Origin: Eretmocerus hayati
Taxonomy: Eukaryota; Arthropoda; Insecta; Hymenoptera; Aphelinidae
NCBI GenBank assembly: GCA_029851415.1
Contig: CM056743.1
Span: 11,524,727-11,588,726 of the forward strand
Direction of reading: 5' to 3'
DNA: 64,000 bases
The position numbers were made by a program, and so were the translations under genes. Positions within the stretch are counted from its first letter, which is position 1, and each line of letters begins with the position of its first letter. The notes beneath the pieces were generated by a model that was not told the origin of the DNA, made no database searches, and saw only the letters and a program-made list of their open reading frames with translations. Of this stretch, positions 19,683 through 30,359 are shown in pieces.

Positions 19683-20105
19683 GAGGCGATGAAGAAAAGA
19701 CATACCTTGTTCAGAGTAGGTGTATCCGGCGAAAAATCTAGGGATAAAAATGAGCAATTTGCCTTAGGGAGGGGGAAAAATGTGGGTCACGAGTATGGGT
19801 GGATGCTGAGAATGATAATTTTCCGGGGTAACGAAATAGATCGCGGTGAGTCGAAAAATTGACATTGCCGGCCTGTACTCGAGTGACTGATCGATATCAG
19901 ATTAGAGCCAAATTCCTAAATTTTTCGATTATTTTGGATACTTTCTCTCTAAAATATCAAAAAGCACAACATGGATCAAAAGCTCCACACTCACATCGAA
20001 GTTCATTGTACTACAATACGGAAAATGATAGAATTCTGGAATTATTTACTCCCTCAAAGATACGTGACAACATAGGTCTCTTCGACTCTAATGTCCAGAA
20101 GCAAT

Positions 20106-20219
20106 GTATAATGATTATGAAAATTAATGCTCTCTATGGACCGTTGTGTGTATTGAATTTTCCAATCTATATGAAACGACGCGTTTCGGACATCTATCTA
20201 TGTCCTTCTTTAGCTTCAT
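20106..20219 (-). mobile_element. hammerhead-bearing repeat, copy 2 (first part)
   Basis: The rest of the unit is at 21306-21345; the solo LTR at 20220-21305 splits it. Copy 1 acts as the empty-site reference. The hammerhead-like core is at 20178-20218. Confidence 0.55.
20178..20218 (-). ncRNA. hammerhead ribozyme-like motif 2 (core mutated)
   Basis: Stem II and GAAA-CGCG-TC are identical to motif 1, but the core reads CTAAAGA, so an essential G is lost. Here stem I can be drawn: ATGAAG upstream pairs with TTTCAT downstream if one G is left unpaired. Probably inactive. Confidence 0.45.
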
Positions 20220-21305
20220 TGATGCACGCATCTCTAGGGGGAGGCGTGATCAAAGGACGAGGGAAGGGGGTTAGGGTGGTGAAATGACCAATTGTCCATT
20301 ATTGACGGGACATCATGGCCTCGGTCTCGCACAATTGTTGATAACAAGTCACTCACATAACCCACACACGTTACTTATTCGCGCCGGGACGTCGCCCGGA
20401 CAAGGTCGAACATCCCGGTTCCCTCGCCCGACGCCGACGCACCGGTGCGCGCCGGGTCTTCGGGGATGATTTTAGAAACACAGTCGTACAATTATTTATG
20501 CATAGTACAAGACGCGGACGACGACGTGACGGTGCCCTAAGATGGCAACAACAGGACTGAATCCAGGGCGACAATGCGCCCTTATATATGCTACGAAAAT
20601 CGCAATGATTCTGTAATGCACGTCTCACGTTACAGAACATTGAAAGTAATGGTCCGGGTACGTACTAGCTAGGTTGTAAAGTAGAAAGCGTCGTCGTAAA
20701 GGTATTGTTTTTAGTTAGTAATGCGGCGGGAACATTACATTCGCGCGAATGTAATGCGCCGCGGACATACTAGGCTAGTCGTAAATTAAAGTTGATCATA
20801 ATAAAGAAAGAATTGTAGAATATACGTTGTAATGCCGAGTCCCCATTACATCGGCGTCGATGTAACTGGACGGGACCGTACGGGCTAGGTCATAAATCAT
20901 CAATCGATATTTTAGTGCAAGCGATATGACGCTGTACGCTGCGGAGGCGTACACTCGATATGAAGTACGTGATTTTGATGAGTTTCTTCGGATTAGCGTT
21001 ACTCATTAGAACATTAGTTCGAAAACTTTCTTGTACGCCTGAAGGGCGTACAAATAATAAGTGAATTCGACTTTACGCGCATTACACAACGTACGCTTGC
21101 GCGGCGTACGGTTCGTAAGATTAATACTACATTTGCATACATCACACTCGAAAAAGACACATTTGTATATCTCGGGGCGCGATTGAATAAAAAAAAAATA
21201 TAAACGAAATAGATATTTTACAAAACGTCGATTCGAATGAATTAATAGGAAATATTAGCAGATGAAATATTAAATGATATTATTCAATATTGAAGGATGC
21301 TGTCA
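20220..21305 (-). repeat. solo LTR, related to the Ty3/Gypsy LTRs
   Basis: The 1,086-bp segment has TG...CA ends and a perfect 4-bp duplication TCAT (20216-20219, 21306-21309). On the minus strand it begins TGACAGCATCC and ends GCGTGCATCA. It holds U3 dyads with GTAATG/CATTAC and GTACGC/GCGTAC arms, then a TATATAAG box near 20580-20590 followed by TTCAGTCC. There is no internal region, so it is what remains after LTR-LTR recombination. It is a different family from the complete element but built the same way. Confidence 0.78.
20613..21111. promoter_or_regulatory. dyads in the U3 of the solo LTR
   Basis: Short inverted motifs of about 19-24 bp: GTAATG...CATTAC (20718-20738, 20829-20849), GTAATG...CGTTAC (20613-20633), a perfect 24-bp palindrome (20733-20756) with CATTAC/GTAATG arms around ATTCGCGCGAAT, and GTACGC...GCGTAC (20933-20951, 21032-21050, about 21090-21111). 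Confidence 0.6.
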
Positions 21306-21345
21306 TCATTAATATTCAAAAATATAGTGAAGGAAATTGAGAGTA

Positions 21346-22449
21346 TAAACCAATAGAATATCCTTCGAAGTGCTTTTGGTGTCTCAGTATAAACCTGTCA
21401 ATGTCCAACACATTAAGAGGGATGGTCTCACACATTCAGATGTTGTGAGAAAGGTCAGTTCAATTGACGACTGCTCAAGAACAGTTGTTGTGGTATATAA
21501 GCATTGATCTCTGGTGCTGCTCTTGTTACTTTTGAATATTATACTTCCATTGCGTAATACTCTAATCCAAAGGTCTTAGCTAGACTCTCACTCATATGGT
21601 ATATCATGGATTTTACTTTCTTCGCGTGTCACTCACATTCTTGCCATATACTTCCTGAGCGTGATGGCATAGGTTGATTTCTGATTAGGATTGGGAAGTT
21701 GTACAAGGTTCTTCTGTTTCATCAAGAATATCATGGAGAAAGAAAGGCACATGTACGCTCTTGGTGGGAAGTGATGAGTTCAAATTGAGAAAATGATTGG
21801 TTGAGAAGTCAATCACTGAACAAGCTGGATCCATACATCTATCTGGAAGTATCTGGAGGATCATTTCATCAGGAATCTAAACACATCACATATTGCTATT
21901 GAACCTTCATTTACCTCAGAATGAGTTTGCACGGATTGCTCCAACTTCTTGATGTGCTACGAATTAGCAATGTGCTACATGAAATTTGTTTCAGTATTTG
22001 GTTCTTGAAAAATGTTGGATAACAGATGTAGTGTCATAATTCTATGTTCCATTTATCGATTAGTTATTAGTTATTCACTTCGATAGTTAGTATCCTGTCT
22101 TGCTGAAGAGTGGATGTGGTTCGTCATGTAGGGAATTTCCACAATCTAGAAGTTCCTCGTGATCCAGAAACTTTCTCTTGCAAGCACCATCACAAGTTGA
22201 GTTAGAAATCTTCAATCAAGTCAATTCCAAGAGTCTTGCTATCAAAAATACAAAGTTGTACTTCTCCAGATTTTTCTTCGCTCATGATCAAAAATGTTCA
22301 TCTTGGAATGAAGAACACTAGTCTTAATTAGGAGAATGATTTTTATGGATGAGATACATAGAAGTTTCCTGTGTTTTCCTACATGCTACTATTCACAGCA
22401 TGTTTTTCAATCTGAGAATATTCAGTCATTACCATAGCCAAGTGTTGAA
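21346..22449. other. no feature recognised
   Basis: AT-rich, with no supported gene or repeat end. Confidence 0.4.
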
Positions 22450-22450
22450 A

Positions 22451-23273
22451 TCTCCCCCCCCCCCTCCCCCACTTCACTTTTTCCAAAAGTCTAACTTGGC
22501 GAGTATGGCCATCCTTTCCTCCTATCACTTCATCTGGGATCAAAAATTGAATTTCAACTCTTGAGGGTCATGAGATCAGGGAAAACATGTCGAGTAACTA
22601 TTTAGCAAAATTGAGCAAAATTTAAACATGATAAAACTAGGAAGAGAATCAAAAATATTGATTTCAACTCTTGAGAGTCGTGAAATCAAGAAAAGTATGT
22701 CAAGTAATTGTTCTGCAAAATCTGAACGTGAAACGCATGGAGAAGGATTGATTACATTACTATTCGATTTTTTCTGTGATTTGGACTCAACTTGAGTTTC
22801 TCACCATCTCCTTTATCTACGAAATGTAATAAAAATAATAATTTATTCAGAACATTGAGAAGGAAAGAAAACCAGAAAATTCAATCTAGCATTGATCGGT
22901 TTAGTTTGAAAATCAGTAGAGATGGTGAGTAACTCAAGTTGAGTCAAAATTGCCGAGAAAGTAAAATCGTAATGTAATCAATCCTTTCCCATGGGTTTCA
23001 CGTTCAGATTTTGCAAAACAATTACTTAACATACTTTTCTTGATCTCATGACTCTCAAGAGTTAAAATCAATATTTTTGATTCTCTTCCCATTTTTATCA
23101 TGTTTAAATTTTTCTCAATTTTGCTAAATAGTTACTCGACATATTTTTCCCTGATCTCATGACCCTCAAGAGTTGAAATTCAATTTTTGATCCCAGATGA
23201 AGTGATAGGGGGAAAGGATGGCCATACTCACCAAGTTAGACTTTTGGAAAAAGTGAAGTGGGGCGGGGGGAGA
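22451..23273. mobile_element. foldback element with C/G-run ends
   Basis: Arms of about 370 bp, roughly 90% alike, start with TCTCCCCCC... on the left and its complement on the right. They meet in a small centre near 22830-22890. Within each arm a block of about 100 bp around CAACTCTTGAGGGTCATGAG is tandemly duplicated. There is no coding capacity, and the target duplication is not clear. Confidence 0.7.
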
Positions 23274-23414
23274 TAATACTAGTACGTTAAATTCAAATTC
23301 AGAGAGTGGTTTAAGGATCACCGAAAGGACATCTTTGAGAAGTCACGGACAATCTCGAGCACTCTTCATCTGAAATATGTCAAAATCACGGGTATTCCAG
23401 GGAACCGCAAACTA

Positions 23415-23675
23415 TTGTCAATAGTGCATTATTTGGAAGTTGAATTTTCACAAATCTCCCTCCTAGTCATCATCCGTCATCCAGTTACAACAATCACACT
23501 CTCAATTGGAAAACTCAATGAGAATCAGATGGAAATCACCCCAAGCTCGGTGCACGTCCACGCGTCAGATAACCGCATCAATCAAACGCAATTTGAAACC
23601 TACAAAAATTCGTTGAAAATCAAGCCGGCGTTCGGAAACGACGTATCGATGCTGCCTCTGTACGTCAAATGCTAG
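23415..23675 (+). CDS. coding-like open frame, unknown
   Basis: An 86-codon frame whose second half (about 23530-23675) has a balanced, protein-like composition, ending KPAFGNDVSMLPLYVKC. A further open stretch in another frame follows to 23870. No family is recognised. It could be a decayed exon or an element fragment. Confidence 0.2.
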   Translation: MSIVHYLEVEFSQISLLVIIRHPVTTITLSIGKLNENQMEITPSSVHVHASDNRINQTQFETYKNSLKIKPAFGNDVSMLPLYVKC

Positions 23676-23952
23676 GCGGAACGAAACAAACACGTCATTG
23701 GGTGAAATGCACGAGTTCACAGATTTACAATTGGCCGAGTTGTCTATATTTATAAATTCGCTGATACGAGACAAAGGGCTTCAACGCTTTCGTTTCCTGA
23801 AATTCCTCGCTAGAACAACGATTTTCAATACCCTACCCTTTTTCTATTGCACTAAAGGCTCAAGCCAAGGCTCACTTGCAATCAATAGCAATACAATATA
23901 TGTAGAATATATTGCTGTAACGGTTTCATGCGAGGCATACCCTGGTGAATAG

Positions 23953-24727
23953 TACGAATCCCCGTTACGATACTTTTTCAGAGGATTAAGTCGTGATACC
24001 TTCAGGTGATTCAGTAGATTCGATAGGTATGAGACCCTGATCGATTGCATGACCTTTTCCGCTCCGAGGTGCAAGAAGGGATATCTTAGTGTAGTCATAG
24101 AACATGGTATATGGATGTTCTTACCTGTGTATGTTAGGTAAGTGAGTGAGCATCTTGGTGTAGAGGACGATTTGTGAGATCGGGAGGTTGGAAAATGGAG
24201 AGGGAGAAAGATGGAAGGTTGATAGAGGATGATGTTTTTTGTGATCAAGATGAACGACGAGAGGCTTACTGGGAACGATCGAAGGTGAGGAATGAGAGAT
24301 GGGATATGTTATCTGGGTGGATCTTCCTGCAGATTTTTGATGATGGATTGGTAGGCGAAGCACTTCCGAGAGAACTCAGTTTGAGGTGTAATTGGGGGGG
24401 GGGGGGGCTTTAGTGGAACTGTCCTGAATGAGGTGTCAGTCAAAGGTTCAGTTTTTTTGTAATATTCCTGTTCTACTGAATGTGTGCACTTACGATTGGT
24501 AGTACTTGAGTTATGCGTACCGAACCTCTCGTTATTCTGATTCCCATCATAATTTGGAGCATATCTGGACGATTTCCTGAACTCATTCCACGACCCATTT
24601 CGAGATCGACGAAGTGAGCTGAGGAACGTTGAAAAATATTGAGATCAGTTTAAAACAGACCCGCAAACAGAAGTCTTTCCCGAATTTCCCGATTGGCTGA
24701 ATTTTCAAGGTGGCACGAGCGCGTGGT
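23953..24727. other. no gene recognised
   Basis: AT-rich with a run of 14 G at about 24396-24409. Nothing else is supported. Confidence 0.4.
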
Positions 24728-24735
24728 GGCGTATC

Positions 24736-27012
24736 CATAGACATAGAAGTATAGACTGCTGGTCCCGTATACTCGCCGTTGTCATCGAGACATAGAGTAC
24801 GTCCATGTCAAATTCAAACGGTTTCTGCAGCTATTTTTTTAAAATTACCATACCATTTTTTTTCGACGTGGGGTACCAAAATAAGATGTTTCCTATAATT
24901 TGTAGGTCCAAAAAAATTTTTTTGTCTCAGATAGGCCTACAAGAGTGATTTTACCGAAAAATCAAAAATTGAATCTATCCTACCGTATTTTGCTCGTAAC
25001 TTTTGATTGCTTTGACCAATTTGGATTTTCCAAAAAACATTCGGAAGGTGACTTCGAAAGCTATCGATTAACCTCTAGTAAAACCTCTCCCAGTTGTTTT
25101 TTAAACATCCGAAAGCTGAAATACTCAAGAATCACTGTTTCGCTCATAACTTTTTTGACGTATATTTTGATTTTTTTATTTCATTCTTTTTCGATTTTTA
25201 TAGTGATAAACTACCTGCAAAAAAATTTTCAGCCATTATTTTTACTTTTGGGGCCTCCTAGAGCTGTTTAAGTGCGCAAAACCATCTCAAAAACTCGAAA
25301 AATGCGTTTTTACCCCGTTCAACGTTCTCGGGCCACCTTGCAACTAATTTCATTGTGTTTGCAAGACTGTTTTACCTCAGAAATGACTGCTCTGAGTATT
25401 TTTTTAGTGTAACAGATGCTCAGATTCGTAGAAATTCATTTCAAAAGCAAATTTCTATTCAATCATTAGCATCTCCTGCGCATGCGTTGTCCTCTACGTC
25501 TCTGAAAATGTTCCCAATCGATAGCTGGTTCAATTTCCTTCAAAAAAACCTCTTGCTAAAGTCAATTTCATGCAGTAGAACCGGAGCTACAGCTGTCAAA
25601 CTAAAAAGAAATGTCTCAGGTATCAAATCCGTGAGCCTGGAGAAAGATTGTCGGTCTCGTCTGCCGGTTGAAGCGTGTATTTCCACTTTTACTCTATCAA
25701 ATTAACTTCAACAAGGGGTCATTTTGAAGGGAATTGAGTCAGCTACCGATTCAGATTAGTTTTGAAGCTCTAAAGTCATTTGCATGCACGAGAAATTCGA
25801 ATCTAACGAATCATTGCCAGCAATTTTTTCCGACTCTGATCAGACGATTGTGAAGTTTCTGCGCAGGCAAATGATTTTGGTGCTTCAAAAACGATTCAGA
25901 TCGGTAGCTGACTCGATTTCCTTCAAAATAACCCCTTGTTGAAGTTAATTTGATGGAGTAGAAGCGGAAATACACGCTTCAACCGGCAGACCAGACCGAA
26001 AATCTTTCTCCAGGCTCACGGATTTGATACCTGAGACATTTCTTTTTAGTTCGACAGCTGTAGCTCCGGTTCTACTGCATGAAATTGACTTCAGCAAGAG
26101 GTTTTTTTGAAGGAAATTGAACCAGCTATCGATTGGAAACATTTTCAGAGACGTAGAGAACAACGCATGCGCAGGAGATGCTAATTATTGAATAAAAATT
26201 TGCTTTTGAAATAAATTTCTACGAATCGGAGCATCTGTTACACTAAAAAAATACTCAAAACAGTGATTTCTGAGGTAAAACAGTCTTGCAAACACAATGA
26301 AGTTAGTTGCGAGGTCGCCCGAGAAAGTTGAACGAGGTAAAAACGCACTTTTCGAGTTTTTGAGATGGTTTTGCGCACTTAAACAGCTCTAGGAGGCCCC
26401 AAAAGTAAAAATAATGGCTAAAAATTTTTTTGCAGGTAGTTTATTACTATAAAAATCGAAAAAAAATGGAATGAAAGAAATCAAAATGTACGTCAAAAAA
26501 GTTATGAGCCAAACAGTGATTTTTGAGTATTTCAGCTTTCGGATATTCAAAAAACAACTGGGAGAGGTTTTACTAGTGGTTAATCGATAGCTTCCGAAGT
26601 CACCTTTCAAATGCTTTTTGGAAAATCCAAATTGGTCGAAGCAATCAAAAGTTACGAACAAAATACGGTAGGATAGTTTCAATTTTTGATTTTTCGGTAA
26701 AATCACTCTTGTAGGCCTATCTGAGACAAAAAAATTTTTTGGACCTACAAAACTATAGGAAACGTCTTATTTTGGTACCCCACGTCGAAAAAAAAATGGT
26801 ATGGGAATTTTAAAAAAATAGCTGCAGAAACCATTTGAATTTGACATGGACGTACTCCATAGGCCTTTGCGTGAGAGTGAGAGAGACGGCATGCTCCAAG
26901 GCGCACGCTTTCAACATGCGATTCCTATGTTGCGTCTCTCTCACTCTCATTGGGGAGCCTTGATGTCAACGGCGAAGATACGGGACCGGCAGTCTATACT
27001 TCTATGTCTATG
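24736..27012. mobile_element. 2.28-kb foldback element with 8-bp target duplication
   Basis: It is flanked by GGCGTATC on both sides (24728-24735 and 27013-27020). The ends are CATAGACATAGAAGTATAGA and its complement. The arms are over 1 kb each and highly similar: the 108-codon frame on plus at 24945 reappears on minus at 26706. They meet around 25800-25860. An 8-bp duplication is the hallmark of hAT and P elements, and CA...TG ends with a GC-rich target lean toward P, but no transposase is present. Transcripts would form a kilobase-long double-stranded hairpin. Confidence 0.78.
26871..26960. mobile_element. small hairpin present only in the right arm
   Basis: A 90-bp segment, AGGCC...AGCCT, with inner arms GAGAGTGAGAGAGACG and its complement, interrupts the right arm. 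The left arm has only a few bases (GAGAC) there. It is either a nested hairpin insertion or a segment lost from the left arm. Confidence 0.5.
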
Positions 27013-27020
27013 GGCGTATC

Positions 27021-28206
27021 AAGATGTGGGCCCGTGCTGATGGTTCACGCCTCTCAACTCCTTTATACGGACTGACCTCAACACATGCATGTTCTAAACT
27101 CAACGTCACCCGAAGCGAGCACGCCCTCGCGCACGTTCTACGTGACCGAGCGTCAGCTTTGCTGGTAGTTGATTGGAGATGCACTGATTGTTACAGCATT
27201 AGTTCATTATCTTGGATAGCTTGATTCTCAACCCCGATATGTTTTTTGCGGGCTTTTGCGAGTCTATCAATTTTTCTCGGTTTCATTGATGATTTCTTCA
27301 GATAGTACTGAGTTTTTTAAGGTGTACTCTCACCAGAACGCATGTCTGAAGAAAAAAATTCCTACATCTCCTTCTCTCGAAAAGTTGACGGAAACCCTAC
27401 ATTTTTTGAATGGGTATCTATTAGCTGACTCCCGACATATACTTGAGAATTTCATCAACTGGTTGAATATTAATGTTGTATACTCATGCGAGCCACCTCA
27501 AACTATTCCCCTTATAGGGTTGATGGAAACACGTTGCTGGTTCTAAGGGAATGTGTGCACTAATTTGAGTAGAGTTAAATGCGTATGATTAGAGCTGAAG
27601 ACTGAATCGAGGGATGTATTTTTGTGATACTTATAGGGAAAAAGTCTAGATCCTCATACATTATAATCACCGAACGTACATGAACATCTCATACTCTCTA
27701 AGCCCGTTAGAGTGGAATACCTGAAATGAGATGCACTGCGTCTCTTTGAGTGATGAATGCGTAGAATCTGTTTAGGACCGGATTCCACAATCTTGCTCAA
27801 AATATTCTAAGAGCCGCGCATGAAAAATGTGGGAGCGTGACATTATCAGCACGGGCAGAATCTGTTACATCCATATTGTTTTAGAACAGTCTCAACTAGT
27901 TGAACCCGGCGATTCCAAGAAATGGAGTGTGTCGGCAAAAATGACAACCACAGGAATCGAAGCCATCTTGTCTTATTGTTAGTTGAACAGACGCCTCTTG
28001 TCCCGGTAAGAAAATCGATTTCAAATCATCCTGGAACAAATCTTGTTACCGATACACTGTCGCTTCGACAGATTGCTCGGCTTTTAGAATTCCCACACAA
28101 AGGAGATGAGAATCTGCTTACTAACAGAAAAAAGTGACTCAAAATAAAATTCAAGAGATCCATATCGTTCGTCCTTCCAGAATCAGCTTCTTTCTCGTTT
28201 GTTCTA
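27021..28206. other. no gene recognised
   Basis: No supported feature; the open frames are short and composition is ordinary. Confidence 0.4.
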
Positions 28207-28208
28207 TA

Positions 28209-29035
28209 CACTGTGAAAAATATTAATGCAAATTTACAATTCAGGTCGGTAAATATCCAACTCTGATAGTTGTGAATTTCAGCTACCTTTTGTGATTTCA
28301 CAAGCGCTTGTGAATTTACCACCAGAGGGTAATTCTTGGATACCACTCTCAGACTGGTAAATTTCATCACACAGAAGTATGCTCTGGACATGAATGATGC
28401 GAGTAAGCTGAGCTAGTCTCGCGAGCAGAAGACTCGCAACTTGAGAAATCAACCAACACCACAACTGTCAACAACTGTTTTAAACATCTAAACTGCCCTC
28501 GCCTCTCTTCGGCATCGCGAGGTTGCTGCTGCAGATGGAGTCTGTGACACCAATGACATACCAAGCAGTCCGGGTCAATCCGGTCTGCTTTGATTATTTC
28601 AAAATTGAAGTCAAGTGTCATAACTTCATTGTGTGCGGCGTTCTGTCCGGAGTAGGATCTGGTTTTGAGGTTATCTTTCACGAAAATGTGTTCCTCTCAA
28701 ACTGTTCTAAAATAGGTTTATATCGTGTCTGTTTTCAGATAATCTAATGAATTCGATATATTTTTACACAATATTCACACATTCTCCTCATCCAAGCCCC
28801 TATCTATTCCTTTTGTGCTCTTTGAAATGAGAAAAAAAAAACAAAATCAGCAGACAGAAATTTACAACCGCGACGGTAAATTTCAGCTGACCGAAGTGGT
28901 GGCACTGCTGTATGAACTTCACCATCGGACGGTGAGATAATTTACAAGCCGCTTGTAAAATCACAACTCCCAGAGTGGTATCCGTAAATGATCCCCTCTG
29001 GGAGTGGTAAATTTACATAAATATTTTTCACAGTG
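28209..29035. mobile_element. TIR element with TA target (Tc1/mariner-like MITE)
   Basis: Ends are CACTGTGAAAAATATT and its complement. TA flanks on both sides (28207-28208, 29036-29037). The 827-bp interior has several subterminal AATTTAC/GTAAATT motifs in both orientations and no transposase frame. Confidence 0.7.
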
Positions 29036-29037
29036 TA

Positions 29038-29671
29038 CCACAGAGAATATGAGGGTTGATGGTCTTGATCAGACGGTGTTTGAGTGATTATCATGGTTGG
29101 ATTTGATAAAAATCTTGAGAAGTTCAAGTCCCATGCTACACTATCAAGAAGATGTGCCAGTATCCTGTATGGTAACATCTCAAAAATACTCGATTGGAGC
29201 GAGGGGAATTTTTCAATTGAATCATCATATCCAATTGGACTTCACCGGACCTTCTATTTCTCTCTTGGCTCCATACTCGTCTACCGAATTCTGCCTCACT
29301 CTGCAATCATTCAATTCTATCCATGGATCATAACAGCAAACGAGTTAGGGAAGAATGAGAGATTATTACAACACCACTGCGTGGCTTAAAGTGATAAAAA
29401 TCGACCAGTCTACTCAAGATAATGCGTTCCAACGCTTGCCTTCCTTCATCGGTCACAATTGAGTGTTGGACAGGATCTGAATGTTCCAATTCTATCCACA
29501 TCGTGCAAAAATTTCTCCTACAAAAACAATATCAACTTGAAAAAAACTTACCATGACTTCGATTTATGTGGCTGGCAAGATTGACAAAGTCATCGCCATC
29601 GTGTAGTGTCGATGAGTCGTGATGTAATTAATAATTCGCCGTGACATTTGCGCATGCCGTCGGAATCAGGA
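29038..29671. other. no gene recognised
   Basis: Two overlapping short plus frames (29084-29389) lack any family signature. Confidence 0.35.
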
Positions 29672-29809
29672 ATGAACGAGACGACTGCACGATTTACGGA
29701 AAAAACCATCAGGATTACACTACCGACCATGCATGAAATTCATGCATTGATGGATTCCATGAAAACTTCGACTACCACCAACCAAGATTACTTCAAACAT
29801 ACGGGGTAA
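29672..29809 (+). CDS. 45-codon ORF, inverted paralogue of 30143-30255
   Basis: The frame has a KTIRITLPTMHEIHALMD segment that aligns with RKIIRITLPSMHESHALMD encoded on the opposite strand at 30143-30255. DNA identity is roughly 80% over about 105 bp. It ends at the TAA within a perfect palindrome (29799-29830). It may be a fragment of a duplicated small gene or of an inverted-repeat element. Function unknown. Confidence 0.3.
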   Translation: MNETTARFTEKTIRITLPTMHEIHALMDSMKTSTTTNQDYFKHTG

Positions 29810-29830
29810 CCTTATAAGGTTACCCCGTAT
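29799..29830. repeat. perfect 32-bp palindrome
   Basis: The sequence is its own reverse complement, with a centre of CCTTATAAGG and arms containing ACGGGGTAA. It includes GTAAC...GTTAC, a shorter-spaced version of the dyads seen in the LTRs. Further CCCCGTTAT motifs follow. Confidence 0.85.
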
Positions 29831-30142
29831 AACCCCGTTATAACCCTCGTCCGAGTTCTCGTAATCGGTTAAGTATGAATGTGCTAACGCTTTAATACTA
29901 ATTTGCTTGATATTCCCACGCGTAAATAACATTTTTCTCCAGTGTAGGAGTCTTAATTAGTTGTGTGTGGCTTGATAGCATGATTTTGGCGCAAAAACAT
30001 GAAAAGTCTGCATTAGCTTTAAAAGCATGCTTTCCAGTCACACACAGTTGATAGGGACTCTCACACTGGTGCAAAATTTTTTTAATGCATGCGACTGTCA
30101 AGACAATTAGTACTAGATTCTTGCGCATACTTACTTTGCTGA

Positions 30143-30356
30143 TCCGAGGTTCAAAGTGATTCCAGTTGTCGGTAGTGGAAGTTTTCACGCAATCCATCAA
30201 TGCATGAGATTCATGCATGCTGGGTAATGTAATCCTGATGATTTTTCTGTCGATTGTGCGATCATCTGTAGACACCACTTGAGAATCACTGAATTTTTTG
30301 CGAATAAAAGAAAAATTACTGCATTGTTTACCAATAACTTCTGTCAATTCTTTCAC
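30143..30356 (-). CDS. possible exon of an unknown gene
   Basis: On the minus strand a 152-codon frame runs from 30356 to 29898. Its best part, about 30290-30140, has an AATTCAG acceptor-like site before it and AAA-GTAAGT, a good donor, after it. The rest of the frame may be intron. The segment has the inverted paralogue at 29672-29809. No family is recognised. Confidence 0.25.
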
Positions 30357-30359
30357 ATT

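Larger units (their letters stand above)
18946..20105. other. no gene; two GT microsatellites
   Basis: Simple GT repeats lie at about 19341-19376 and 19653-19682. No coding-like frame or terminal repeat is supported in the rest. Confidence 0.5.
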
